DNA of 64,000 nucleotides from Microbispora corallina. GTDB taxonomy: Bacteria; Actinomycetota; Actinomycetes; Streptosporangiales; Streptosporangiaceae. Positions within the stretch are counted from its first letter, which is position 1; each line of letters starts with the position of its first letter. A model generated the notes under the pieces. That model was not told the DNA's origin. It searched no databases and saw only the letters and a program-made list of their open reading frames with translations. The stretch is taken from positions 1 through 64,000 of the forward strand of contig NZ_BOOC01000042.1 of assembly GCF_016863035.1 (NCBI RefSeq). The letters are read 5' to 3'. A program made the translations under genes and the position numbers. This document shows positions 55,257 through 63,490 of this stretch, piece after piece.

Positions 55257-55692
55257 TCGAGCGCAAGTTGAGCCGGACCGCGTGCGGCATCGGCAGAGGG
55301 CGGAGCGTCCGCATCTCAGACCCGGCTGCGCCACGGCGGAAGGCGCGGCGAACGGCAAACCGCTACGCCACCGGCTGTCAACGGCGCGGATCGTCCCTTC
55401 AGTCCAGGGGATGCGCGGTCAGGAATTCAACCGCGGCCGCATTGCTAGAGAGCCACTCGTCGCAGGCACCCCACTCCTTGCGTTCCGTTCTTGCGTCCGA
55501 CAGAGCGACGTAGGCGGTGGCCGGACGGCTGCACGAGTCTTTGCCGTGCGCGCTGCATCTGCCTCGCGCGCCGTCTGTGGACGGGTTCCGAAAGAGACGG
55601 GCGTCCCATCGCTGGATGTCAAGAATCTTCGAGATCATGCGTGACATGCCGATCAGTCTGAACAGGGCTGGGAGAACGCTGGGAGCCGCAGG
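55257..55692. other. Low-GC stretch without a convincing gene
   Basis: About 436 bases with lower GC than the rest of the window. An 82-codon minus-strand frame (55399-55647) resembles nothing recognised and may be a relic. Probably decayed or foreign DNA. Confidence 0.5.
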
Positions 55693-55953
55693 CTAAGGGG
55701 CCTCCTCCGGCACGCTCCCTTGGAGGTTGGGGAAGGCGGCGGTAAGTATCTGGAGGAGCTGAGCGGCGTGCTCACGGTCCAGTTGAAGGGTCTGACTAGT
55801 CTTCTTCTGAGTCTGTCGATGGTCCGACCCGTAGGTGCTGAGCTGGAGAAATACGCCCTCACTCGTATGAACCACCTGATATCCGCAGTCCACCACTGTG
55901 GGATGCGAGACCGAAGCCTTCTTGTCTTCGAAGAACTCTCTGACCTTCGCCAT
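55693..55953 (-). CDS. Small conserved hypothetical protein
   Basis: An 86-residue soluble protein starting MAKVREFFEDKK, with VDCGYQVV, FLQLSTYGSDHRQ and QTLQLDREHAAQLLQIL, ending in an acidic tail. The pattern of alternating beta strands and one C-terminal helix looks like a real folded domain, and similar small proteins occur in accessory regions of actinomycetes, sometimes near defence genes. No function can be assigned. Its codon use is less GC-biased than that of its neighbours, which suggests transfer. Confidence 0.65.
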   Translation of the reverse strand: MAKVREFFEDKKASVSHPTVVDCGYQVVHTSEGVFLQLSTYGSDHRQTQKKTSQTLQLDREHAAQLLQILTAAFPNLQGSVPEEAP

Positions 55954-56237
55954 GGCGGCATTCTGGCCAACGCCTCACCGCTAGGGAAGAGAAGATGCGC
56001 ACTCTTGATCACATTAAGTCGCTCAGTGGCAGACGGGATTCTCTGGACCGGAGCGTCCAGGTGCACTGTCCATTGGACAGCTGGGGGTCCAGCCCGCGCG
56101 TGTGAAGCAGGTCCCTTACCTGCTCCAGTCGCTAGATGGCCCCGGTTGGGAACCTTTGATCACTTCGCCTCGCGACGGACACAGTCCGAAGCCCGGGGTT
56201 ATACCCATGCTGCACGGCTGACGCGCCGGGAACGGTT
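55954..56237. other. Low-GC intergenic stretch, possible gene relic
   Basis: About 284 bases. On the plus strand an ATG at 55995 opens a 36-codon frame followed in another frame by about 38 codons (from 56100), which could be a frameshifted small gene; neither part is recognised. No RNA gene seen. Confidence 0.4.
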
Positions 56238-56612
56238 TCAGGCCGTAATTACGGGGACGTCGTACTTGGGAATGTGACCGTCCCTGGTGACCAGGGAGAG
56301 CCCCTCGCAACGGGCCTGCGCGACGAGTAGGCGATCGAAGGGGTCGCGGTGGAGGAGAGGGAGCCTTCCCGCTTCGATGGCATGGTCGAATCGGACGGGC
56401 AACTCCCGAAATTCGCTGTCGCGTATGCGTTCTACCAGGTCATCGGGTGCCGCGAGCTTGCCGATGCTCTGCTTGATAGCCACCTCCCACAAGGTGGCGG
56501 GGCTGACGAAGACATCCGGCTCCTCGTCGATCATGCTCTTGATCTCGTTGGCGAGCGTGGGATCGTCGCTCAACCACCACAGGACGACGTGTGTGTCGAG
56601 GAGAATTCTCAC
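56238..56612 (-). CDS. PIN-domain toxin (VapC-like)
   Basis: A 124-residue PIN endoribonuclease: D6 in LLDTHVVLWW, an acidic residue in ATLWEVAIKQ (near E43), the FDRLLVAQA segment with its Asp (near 92) and a C-terminal TRDGHIPKYDV. The three to four acidic residues needed for metal-dependent RNA cleavage are present. The GTG start overlaps the antitoxin stop (GTGA, 56609-56612). This subtype (WW.LSDDP) often pairs with a Phd-type antitoxin, as here. Confidence 0.9.
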   Translation of the reverse strand: MRILLDTHVVLWWLSDDPTLANEIKSMIDEEPDVFVSPATLWEVAIKQSIGKLAAPDDLVERIRDSEFRELPVRFDHAIEAGRLPLLHRDPFDRLLVAQARCEGLSLVTRDGHIPKYDVPVITA

Positions 56613-56866
56613 GGCATCAAGCCGAACTCGTCAGCGATCGCATCGTTGACCTCAGGCGAGTCCCAGTCGTCAGCGAGACGGAGCACTCCTTTCAAGGAGC
56701 CTCTGCCGTGCCGGTTCACCTTCGTGGGGAACGGAATGACCTTGGCAACGGGGCGTCCGGCGCGGCTGATCACGATCTCTTCGCCGTGCTCGACCCGCTC
56801 GATGATGCGCGACAGGTTCGTCTTCGCCTCGTGGATGTTGTACTGCTCGGAAGCGCCCTCAGACAT
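56609..56866 (-). CDS. Phd/YefM family antitoxin
   Basis: An 85-residue antitoxin with the conserved N-terminal DNA-binding part (YNIHEAKTNLSRIIERVEHGEEIVISRAGRPVAKVIP) and a flexible C-terminus that would wrap the PIN toxin encoded immediately after it. Its promoter contains repeats at 56876-56894, the probable autoregulatory operator. Confidence 0.9.
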   Translation of the reverse strand: MSEGASEQYNIHEAKTNLSRIIERVEHGEEIVISRAGRPVAKVIPFPTKVNRHGRGSLKGVLRLADDWDSPEVNDAIADEFGLMP

Positions 56867-56875
56867 GCCGACCCC

Positions 56876-56894
56876 CTTAGCTAAGTTAGCTTAG
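56876..56894. promoter_or_regulatory. Operator repeats of the Phd/PIN module
   Basis: Two adjacent 9-base words, TTAGCTAAG (56877-56885) and TTAGCTTAG (56886-56894). The first is the core of the 10-base palindrome CTTAGCTAAG. They lie 10 bases before the antitoxin start, where the toxin-antitoxin complex would bind and shut its own promoter. Confidence 0.65.
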
Positions 56895-57082
56895 TCCAGC
56901 TTTCCGGCCGTGTCAGTGGTATCTCACGCCCTCCGCTGCCTGCGACCATCGCGGTCCTGATCTCCCAGCCCGATAGATGGCACAGGGACGCCCAGCGCAT
57001 GTCCTCGCGGGCCCTTGACAGCTGGGCGCGGGAAGGAGGCCGGCTCGGCGTGGGCTTGAAGTCCGGACATCCGAAGGAAGAT

Positions 57083-59275
57083 TCAGCGCAGTGGGGGGAC
57101 GGCGTTGCGGGCGCGGTCGAGGGCGAGCACCGACCACCAGGTGCCGCCGATCGGGTCGACCTGGTGGTAGACGGGGTCCTCGAGGCCGTGGCCGCCCCGG
57201 GTGCACTGGCCGTTGGACTGCTCGGGGGAGCGGAGCCACAGGAACGCGTCGGCCAGGTCACTGCCGGTGTCGGTAGTGGGGCGGGGGCCGATGCCGCGGC
57301 CCGGGGGGTTGCACCAGATCTGCGGGTCGGCGTACTTCCCCTGGGGCGGGGTCCAGCCGCCCTTGCCGTTGCGGCTGGTGTCGACGACGAAGTGGGTCAG
57401 GGGCGCACCGGCCGGTACGGCGTCCAGTTCGGCGCCGGTGCAGGCGCTCCCGGCATTGTCCATCTTCAGATAGAGGCAACGGGAGAGGCTCTCGCCGTAC
57501 CGGAGAAGCCCGTCGGTCTCCTGGTAGTCCGCGGCGTTCAGGTAGAAGCCGTCGGCTCGCTTCACCCCGGCCTTCACAAGCCTGCCGGCGATCTCGACGA
57601 GGCTGGGCCAGCCCTCGATGCCGCCGTCGAGGTACACGGCCGTGCGCGGAAGCCTCTTCAGACGGTCCACCGCGTAGCCGAGCTCGCGGTAGCGCTCGGC
57701 CGCGCCCGCCTCGCCCCCCGACGAACAACTGTCCGAGCCGGGAAGTCTGGTCAGGCTGTTCGGTTCCAGCACGACCACCGCCCGCGCCTGCCCGATGCCT
57801 TTCGCCACCCGGTCGATCCAGGCACGGTAGGACCGCTCGTCCGGCTCCCCCCATTGGGAGCAGTCCTTCATCGGGACGTGATCGGTCACGAACACGGGAA
57901 CGGCGTGATGGGCGGTGGCCAGCCGTACGGTGGACGCGACCGTGCGCCCGGCCTCGGCGGCCGGCAGGTTCAGGTTCACGGGATGCGGCACCGCGGCCAG
58001 GGCGCGCATTAATGCGGCGTCGGCCTTCCTGCCCCGCGCGTCCCAGACGTCCGCCTGCCGCCGCGCGTCCGGATCCGGCGCGTACGCGAGCCGGACGCCG
58101 GGCTCGCGCAGCGGGTTGCCGCCCCCGCCCGCCGGAGCCGGCGACGCGGCCGGTGACGCGGCCGGTGCCGGCCCCCCGGAGGCCTCAGGGGCGGTGGGCG
58201 TGGGCCTCCCGGAGACCACGGCGGCCGAGGAGGTCGCGGACGCCGAGGTGTGCGTGTCGCCGCCGGAGAGCCCCACCGTGGCCACCGTCGCGATCACCGC
58301 CAGCCCGGCCGCCCCGGCCGCGGCCCCGGCCAGCAGCCTGCGGCGGTCTCTCCCGCCGACCGGCGGTTCCGGAACCGGGGACGAGCCGGTGATGGCGTCC
58401 AGGATCTCCTGCACGGCCGGCCGTTCGGCCGGGTCCTTGGCGAGGGCGCGTTCCACCAGGCGGCGCAGCGGCCCGTCGAGGCCCGACAGGTCCGGCGCCG
58501 CGTTGAGGATCCGGTGGAGCACGACGGGGAGGGACTCACCGCCGAACGGCGCGCGGCCGGTGCCCGCGTACGCGATCGTGCCAGCCCAGGCGAAGACGTC
58601 CGATGCGGGCGTGAGCGCGCCGCCCGAGAGTTGCTCGGGCGACATGAACGACGGCGTGCCGACGATAGCGCTGCTCGTCTGGCCGTCCACGTCCGCCAGG
58701 TGGGCGACGCCGAAGTCGATCACCTTGGGCCCGACGGGGGAGAGCAGGACGTTGCCGGGCTTCAGGTCGCGGTGGATGATCCCGGCCGCGTGGATGGCTT
58801 GAAGGGCGACGGCGACGCTGACCGCGAGCCCGTCCAGGCTGGAGCCGCGCAGCGGGCCCTCCCGCTGGACGGCCTCCCGGAGGGTCGGCCCGGGCACGTA
58901 CTCGGTGACGAGGTAGGCGGTCTCGCCGTCCGTCTCCGCGTCGAGCACGGCGGCCGTGCAGAAGCGGGCGACCCGCTTGGCCGCCTCCACCTCCCGGCGG
59001 AACCGGCGGCGGAAGCCGGGGTCGGCCGCGACCGCGGGGTGGAGGAGCTTGACCGCCACGCGCGTCCCGTCGGGCGCCTCGGCCAGATAGACGACGCCCA
59101 TCCCACCCTGGCCCAGCCTGCGCAGCAGCCGGTACGGCCCCACCTGGGCAGGGTCGTCGGCGGTCAGGCCATCCGGGCCGAAAGGCGGCGGACCGGGCCG
59201 ATCCCCGTGGGATAAACCCGGGCCGCCGTCGTCGTTGCCGGTGCCCCCGTCGCCGCTCACGCTGGTACGCGACAT
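57083..59275 (-). CDS. Membrane Ser/Thr protein kinase fused to an extracellular GH6 domain
   Basis: A 730-residue protein. Residues about 47-298 are a Hanks-type kinase with glycine loop LGQGGMG, K76 in VAVKLL, HRDLKPGN (168-175) and IDFG (186-189), so the kinase looks active. A transmembrane helix lies at about 314-337, then a Ser/Ala/Pro/Thr linker to about 388. Residues about 390-725 form a glycoside hydrolase family 6 domain: PMKDC (468-472), LEPNSL (503-508), VYLDGGIEGW, FVVDTSRNGKGGW and WCNPPGRGIG. The position equal to the GH6 general acid (Asp in EPDSL) is Asn506, and the later ESDG motif reads QSNG, so cellulose hydrolysis is unlikely. The outer domain may sense cellulose-type sugars. 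Confidence 0.9.
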   Translation of the reverse strand: MSRTSVSGDGGTGNDDGGPGLSHGDRPGPPPFGPDGLTADDPAQVGPYRLLRRLGQGGMGVVYLAEAPDGTRVAVKLLHPAVAADPGFRRRFRREVEAAKRVARFCTAAVLDAETDGETAYLVTEYVPGPTLREAVQREGPLRGSSLDGLAVSVAVALQAIHAAGIIHRDLKPGNVLLSPVGPKVIDFGVAHLADVDGQTSSAIVGTPSFMSPEQLSGGALTPASDVFAWAGTIAYAGTGRAPFGGESLPVVLHRILNAAPDLSGLDGPLRRLVERALAKDPAERPAVQEILDAITGSSPVPEPPVGGRDRRRLLAGAAAGAAGLAVIATVATVGLSGGDTHTSASATSSAAVVSGRPTPTAPEASGGPAPAASPAASPAPAGGGGNPLREPGVRLAYAPDPDARRQADVWDARGRKADAALMRALAAVPHPVNLNLPAAEAGRTVASTVRLATAHHAVPVFVTDHVPMKDCSQWGEPDERSYRAWIDRVAKGIGQARAVVVLEPNSLTRLPGSDSCSSGGEAGAAERYRELGYAVDRLKRLPRTAVYLDGGIEGWPSLVEIAGRLVKAGVKRADGFYLNAADYQETDGLLRYGESLSRCLYLKMDNAGSACTGAELDAVPAGAPLTHFVVDTSRNGKGGWTPPQGKYADPQIWCNPPGRGIGPRPTTDTGSDLADAFLWLRSPEQSNGQCTRGGHGLEDPVYHQVDPIGGTWWSVLALDRARNAVPPLR

Positions 59276-59376
59276 CGCTCGCCCCCGCTGGGATGTCCTG
59301 GAATGGTCAGGTCATCACGATCTTATTGATCACGGGCGAGCGCGCCAGCGGATAAGGCCTAGCGGCGGTTGCCGGG

Positions 59377-60108
59377 TCAGCGCGACGCCGCGAGCAGGGC
59401 GGCGTTCTCACGCTCCAGCGCCTTGACCCCGCCCGCGGCCCAGCCCGGCGCGAGGGACGCCGACATGGGATCGGGAAAGATCTCCTCCTCCCCGGCGTCC
59501 ACGCCGTCGAAGATCGCCTGGGCGACCGAGGCCGGAGCGGCCTTCGGTATCGGGAGGTCGCGGGTCATGTCGGTGTCCAGCGGACCGGCCAGCACGGCGT
59601 GCACCCGGACACCCCGCGGCGCGAGCAGCGCGCGCAGGGACTGGGTGAGCGAGAACGCCGCGGCCTTGGAGATCGAGTACGCCGGCATGACGGGTACGGA
59701 CGCGAGGGACGCCAGCGACAGCACGTTGACGACGGCGCCGCGCGCCTGGGTCACCTGCGGCAGGAACGCCTGGGTGACGGCGTACGGGCCGAAGAGGTTG
59801 ACCGCCAGGTGCCTCTCGAGCACCGCGGGATCGCCGAGGTCGTCGTAGACGGACTGGCCGGCGTTGTTGACCAGGACGTCGAGCGCGTCGACGCTCTTCG
59901 CGGCGGCCCGGATCCCCGCCTCGTCGGTCACGTCCAGGTTCAGGGTCGTGACACGTTCGTCGGGGTGCGCCAGCGGCTGCCGCGTCCCGGCGTACACGCG
60001 GGCGGCGCCTCTGCGCAGGGCCTCGTCGACCAGCGCGCGTCCGAGGCCCCGGTTGGCACCGGTCACCAGGACGGTCCTGTTGGCGACGCTGTTCTCCGAC
60101 ATCGGCAT
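59377..60108 (-). CDS. Short-chain dehydrogenase/reductase
   Basis: A 243-residue classical SDR: TGANRGLG nucleotide motif (about 17-24), NNAG near residue 86, and the catalytic Ser and YSISK. The ATG at 60108 has GGAG about 10 bases before it; ATG 60102 is also possible. The substrate is not known. It is divergent from the SigG-type sigma factor, which may drive its expression, since sigma factors of this group are often beside oxidoreductase genes. Confidence 0.9.
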   Translation of the reverse strand: MPMSENSVANRTVLVTGANRGLGRALVDEALRRGAARVYAGTRQPLAHPDERVTTLNLDVTDEAGIRAAAKSVDALDVLVNNAGQSVYDDLGDPAVLERHLAVNLFGPYAVTQAFLPQVTQARGAVVNVLSLASLASVPVMPAYSISKAAAFSLTQSLRALLAPRGVRVHAVLAGPLDTDMTRDLPIPKAAPASVAQAIFDGVDAGEEEIFPDPMSASLAPGWAAGGVKALERENAALLAASR

Positions 60109-60164
60109 GGTGTCGTTCTCCGTTCGGTTCCGACTGTTCGGGCTTGCACTCGGACAGACAGGGC

Positions 60165-60186
60165 GACCGCCCGAAACCGGGCGGTC
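60165..60186. promoter_or_regulatory. Hairpin between the SDR and sigma factor genes
   Basis: A perfect 9-base-pair stem GACCGCCCG/CGGGCGGTC with an AAAC loop, in the 147-base divergent intergenic region. It could be an operator or a structured mRNA leader of the sigma gene. Confidence 0.5.
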
Positions 60187-60255
60187 CCAGGGCGACCTGT
60201 TCCGGCGGCCGGCGGTGTCGGTATCGGGGAGACGATGAAAACGGAGGTGACGCCC

Positions 60256-61251
60256 ATGTCGGCCGAACTGCTCAACCGGGCGCGGGCCGGCGACCGCGAC
60301 GCGTTCGCGGCGCTGGTCGAACCGCACCGCGCCGAACTGCAGGTGCACTGCTACCGCATGCTCGGATCGCTGCAGGACGCCGAGGACGCGCTGCAGGATG
60401 TGCTGCTGTCGGCCTGGGCCGGTCTGAGCGGGTTCGAGGGGCGGTCGTCCGTCCGCACGTGGCTCTACCGCATCGCCACCAACCGGTGCCTCAACATGCT
60501 GCGGACGTCGGCGCGCCGGCCGATGGCCGCGACCCCGCTCCCGGCCCCGCCGCCGGAGCCGTCCCGCCTGGGTGACACGCCGTGGCTTCAGCCCTATCCC
60601 GATCTCCTGCTCGACGGCCTGCCCGACCAGGCGCCGGGGCCCGAGGCCCGGTACGAGTCCCGCGAGGCGATCTCGCTGGCGTTCGTGACCGCCGTGCAAC
60701 TGCTGCCGCCGAACCAGCGCGCGGTCCTGCTGCTGCGCGACGTGCTCGGGTACCGGGTCAGGGAGGCCGCCGATCTGCTCGGGCTGACCGAGGACGCCGT
60801 GGCGAGCGCCCTCAAGCGCGCCCGGGCCACGATGGACGCCGCCCGCTCGGCCGACCGCCCGCCGCCGCCCGCGGGCGGGCCGGAGGAGCGCGCGCTCGCC
60901 GAACGCTTCGCCGCGGCCTTCACCGGGCACGACGTGCAGGCGCTCGTCGCGTTGATGACCGACGACGTGTGGGTGCGGATGCCCCCCCTGCCGTTCGAGT
61001 ACCGCGGGACGGAGGCCGCCCACCGGTTCTTCACCGCGATCGGCGCGCACCGGCAAGGGATCGTCCGGATGGAGCCGGTCCGGGCGAACGGCCAGCCGGC
61101 GTGGGGCCAGTACGTCCGCGATCCGGTGACCGGTGTGCTGCGCTTCACGGGGCTCCTCGTGGCCGGCCTCGCCGGCGACCGGGTGTGCGCGATCACGCAC
61201 TTCGAGACGACCGTCGGGCCGTACTTCGGCCTCCCCCGCACCCTCGCCTAG
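60256..61251 (+). CDS. RNA polymerase sigma factor, SigG/TIGR02960-like with SnoaL domain
   Basis: A 331-residue ECF-type sigma factor. Region 2 (about 5-75) contains LGSLQDAEDALQDVLLSAW and [17 protein letters not shown]. The WLQPYPD linker is typical of this family. Region 4 (about 140-190) contains LPPNQRAVLLLRDVLGYRV. A C-terminal SnoaL-like domain (about 210-325), with MEPVRANGQPAWG, regulates such factors in place of an anti-sigma protein. The ATG at 60256 has GGAGG 8 bases before it and is preferred to ATG 60235. Confidence 0.92.
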   Translation: MSAELLNRARAGDRDAFAALVEPHRAELQVHCYRMLGSLQDAEDALQDVLLSAWAGLSGFEGRSSVRTWLYRIATNRCLNMLRTSARRPMAATPLPAPPPEPSRLGDTPWLQPYPDLLLDGLPDQAPGPEARYESREAISLAFVTAVQLLPPNQRAVLLLRDVLGYRVREAADLLGLTEDAVASALKRARATMDAARSADRPPPPAGGPEERALAERFAAAFTGHDVQALVALMTDDVWVRMPPLPFEYRGTEAAHRFFTAIGAHRQGIVRMEPVRANGQPAWGQYVRDPVTGVLRFTGLLVAGLAGDRVCAITHFETTVGPYFGLPRTLA

Positions 61252-61262
61252 CGTTCCAGGAT

Positions 61263-61288
61263 ATGTACGTGTGTTAGCGTTGGTACAT
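61263..61288 (+). promoter_or_regulatory. Promoter/operator of the second toxin-antitoxin pair
   Basis: ATGTAC (61263-61268) and GTACAT (61283-61288) form an inverted repeat around a 14-base spacer that holds a -10 box TAGCGT (61275-61280). The -10 ends 6 bases before the ATG at 61287, so the mRNA is probably leaderless, and the right arm of the operator includes the start codon. Confidence 0.6.
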
Positions 61289-61526
61289 GTCGATGAAGAG
61301 AACGAACGTCTATGCCGATCCTGAGGACCTCGCTCTCATCAAGGAGGCCGCGAAGCGCCGGGGCATCGCCGAGGCGGAGATCATTCGCGAGGGGATCCAT
61401 CTGGCGGCGATGGCGAACCGGGTATGGGACGAGCCACTGGACTGGCCCACCTTCGAGGGGAGCGGCGAGCCGGTAGCCGGCGACGAGGTCACCTCGGTGA
61501 TTGCCGAGAGAGCCGCCGACAGGTGA
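61287..61526 (+). CDS. Ribbon-helix-helix antitoxin (VapB/CopG-like)
   Basis: A 79-residue protein with an N-terminal ribbon-helix-helix DNA-binding domain (KRTNVYADPEDLALIKEAAKR and AEAEIIREGIHLA) and a C-terminal acidic tail for toxin binding. Its stop overlaps the start of the PIN toxin by 4 bases (GTGA). No Shine-Dalgarno lies before the ATG, in line with a leaderless transcript. Confidence 0.85.
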   Translation: MSMKRTNVYADPEDLALIKEAAKRRGIAEAEIIREGIHLAAMANRVWDEPLDWPTFEGSGEPVAGDEVTSVIAERAADR

Positions 61527-61957
61527 TCGTCGTCGCCGACACCTCCGGCGTCATGGCGGCCTCCGACCGGAACGCGGCTGAGAGCGCGGACTGCCAGAGG
61601 GTGCTCCGCGAGGCCGGAACCGTTGTCATCTCTCCCCTCGTGCTGGCCGAAGTCGACCACATGGCCAAGGTCCGTTTCGGTTCCGAGGCCCGGCTCCAGA
61701 TCATCGCGTTCATCCTCTCGAACGCGCGCCGCCTGCGGTTTCAGATCCCGGATGTCTCCACCGAGATCCTGGAGACCGCATCCGCCGTACGGCGGCGCCA
61801 TGCCGATCTGGACCTTGACCTCGCCGACGCGGTGAACGTCGTGCTGGCCGCGGAGTACCGCACCGACGCCCTCCTGACCCTCGACCGTCGTGACTTTCGC
61901 GCCGTGCGCCCCATGACTCCGCACAAGGCGTTCCGGCTGTTGCCCGACGACTTGTAG
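61523..61957 (+). CDS. PIN-domain toxin (VapC-like)
   Basis: A 144-residue PIN protein with acidic residues at D6 (VIVVADTSG), E43 in SPLVLAEVDHMAK, and D98/D102-type positions in LDLADAVNVVLAAEYR, then LLTLDRRDFR. The GTG at 61523 overlaps the antitoxin stop. It is not closely similar to the PIN toxin at 56238, so the two modules are independent. It is probably an RNA-cleaving growth inhibitor. Confidence 0.88.
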   Translation: MIVVADTSGVMAASDRNAAESADCQRVLREAGTVVISPLVLAEVDHMAKVRFGSEARLQIIAFILSNARRLRFQIPDVSTEILETASAVRRRHADLDLDLADAVNVVLAAEYRTDALLTLDRRDFRAVRPMTPHKAFRLLPDDL

Positions 61958-61960
61958 CCG

Positions 61961-63421
61961 CTACACGCCCTGGGGGAGGCGGAAGAGCCGCCCCGGGTCG
62001 TAGGCGGCCTTGACGCGGGCGAGGCGGGCGGCGTTGGCGCCGTAGTACTGCTGCCGCCAGTCCTTCAGCTCGGGGTCGACGTAGTTGACGTACGCGTGGT
62101 CGCCGAAGAACGGGCGCATGGCCGCGTGGGCGGCGCGGGTCCAGGCGGCGGCGCCCGACTGGTGGGCGTAGTACTGCACGCTGTAGAGGGCCTTGCGGTG
62201 GGGGAAGGCGGTGGCGTCGGGGCGGACCCGGGCGACGGCGCCGCCGAGCGCGTCGAGCAGCACCGAGTGCCGGCCGCCGGCCGCGACCTGGGCGAGCAGG
62301 GCCTTCACTCCCGCCGACGACAGCGGCGCGTACGCGAAGTGCGACTTGGCCGAGAAGGAGTCGCGCACGAGGCGGCCGTTCGCGGTCTCGCCGGGCAGGG
62401 TGCCGGGTCGGTGGCACTGGCCGACCGACAGCCCCGAGCAGCCCGCCATGATCATCATGGCGTGGTCGTAGGCGGACGCGGTGACGAACCGGGACGTGGG
62501 CCCGCTGCCGACCTTGTCGACGAGCCGCTGCAGCAGCCGCTCGCAGCCGGATTTGCTCCCGAGGTACAGGCCGCCCACCATGACGTCCGGCGAGGGGTCG
62601 TGGTTGAGGTGGCAGTTGGACCACAGGGCGTCCGGCGCCGCCGGCCCCCACGCCTGCCACGCCCTGAGCACGGCCGCGGCCTTGGCCCAGGGCCAGTGCA
62701 GGAAGAAGACCGTGACGTCCTGGGTGGCGTGGGTCCGGAACGTGAACGACGTGGCCACGCCGAAGTTGCCGCCGCCGCCCCCGCGGGAGGCCCAGTAGAG
62801 GTCGGGGTGGGAGGTGGGGGAGCAGGTCAGCGTCCGCCCGTCCGCCGTCACGATCTGCACCGACTCCAGCACGTCGCACGTCAGCCCGTACGCACGGGAC
62901 ACGACGCCGATGCCGCCGCCCAGCGTCAGGCCGGCCACGCCCACGGTCGGGCAGCTGCCCGCCGGGATGCTCACGCCGTGCGCGGCCAGCTTCGCGTACA
63001 CGTCGACCAACCGGGCCCCGGCGCCCACCGTGGCGTGGCCGCCGGAGTAGGACACCTTGGCCATCGGCGACACGTCGACGACCAGCCCCTTGCCCGTCGA
63101 CCAGCCGGCGTAGCTGTGACCCCCCGACCGGGAGGTCACCGAAACGCCGTACCTCCGGGCGAACGCCAGGCACTCCGCCACGTCCGCCGGGGTCGCGCAG
63201 TAGGCGATCCCGGCCGGGCGCACGGCGTCGAAACCGGCGTTGAAGAGGCGGCGGGCGCCGTCGTACGACGCGTCACCGGGGCGGATCAGCCGCCCGTCCA
63301 GCCCATGGCCGAGCGCCGCCCAGTCGGGCGTGCGCGGGCCGGCGGCGGCCGCCGCGGTTCCGGACACGGCAACGGTCCCGGCCATGGCCGAGACGCGGAG
63401 GAAGGCTCGTCTGTCAATCAT
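61961..63421 (-). CDS. Tat-exported FAD-linked oxidoreductase (berberine-bridge type)
   Basis: A 486-residue flavoprotein of the vanillyl-alcohol-oxidase superfamily. The Tat signal DRRAFLRVSAMAG starts at residue 3. The FAD domain has H102 in SRSGGHSYAGW and C157 in AGSCPTVGVAG, the two residues that bind FAD covalently in berberine-bridge enzymes. The BBE C-terminal motif YVNYVDPELKDW ... YYGANAARLARVKAAYDPGRLFR is present. It probably oxidises a sugar, alcohol or natural product outside the cell with oxygen. The ATG at 63421 has GGAG 6 bases upstream. Confidence 0.92.
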   Translation of the reverse strand: MIDRRAFLRVSAMAGTVAVSGTAAAAAGPRTPDWAALGHGLDGRLIRPGDASYDGARRLFNAGFDAVRPAGIAYCATPADVAECLAFARRYGVSVTSRSGGHSYAGWSTGKGLVVDVSPMAKVSYSGGHATVGAGARLVDVYAKLAAHGVSIPAGSCPTVGVAGLTLGGGIGVVSRAYGLTCDVLESVQIVTADGRTLTCSPTSHPDLYWASRGGGGGNFGVATSFTFRTHATQDVTVFFLHWPWAKAAAVLRAWQAWGPAAPDALWSNCHLNHDPSPDVMVGGLYLGSKSGCERLLQRLVDKVGSGPTSRFVTASAYDHAMMIMAGCSGLSVGQCHRPGTLPGETANGRLVRDSFSAKSHFAYAPLSSAGVKALLAQVAAGGRHSVLLDALGGAVARVRPDATAFPHRKALYSVQYYAHQSGAAAWTRAAHAAMRPFFGDHAYVNYVDPELKDWRQQYYGANAARLARVKAAYDPGRLFRLPQGV

Positions 63422-63490
63422 GGTCATCTCCAAGGCGATCAACTACCTCGTGAGACGTGCCGTGATCCGTTTCGGTTGGTTACAGTGACA

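Noticed and set aside
55399-55647. 82-codon minus-strand frame in the low-GC island
   Set aside because: No recognisable pattern and no clear ribosome-binding site; at most a relic.
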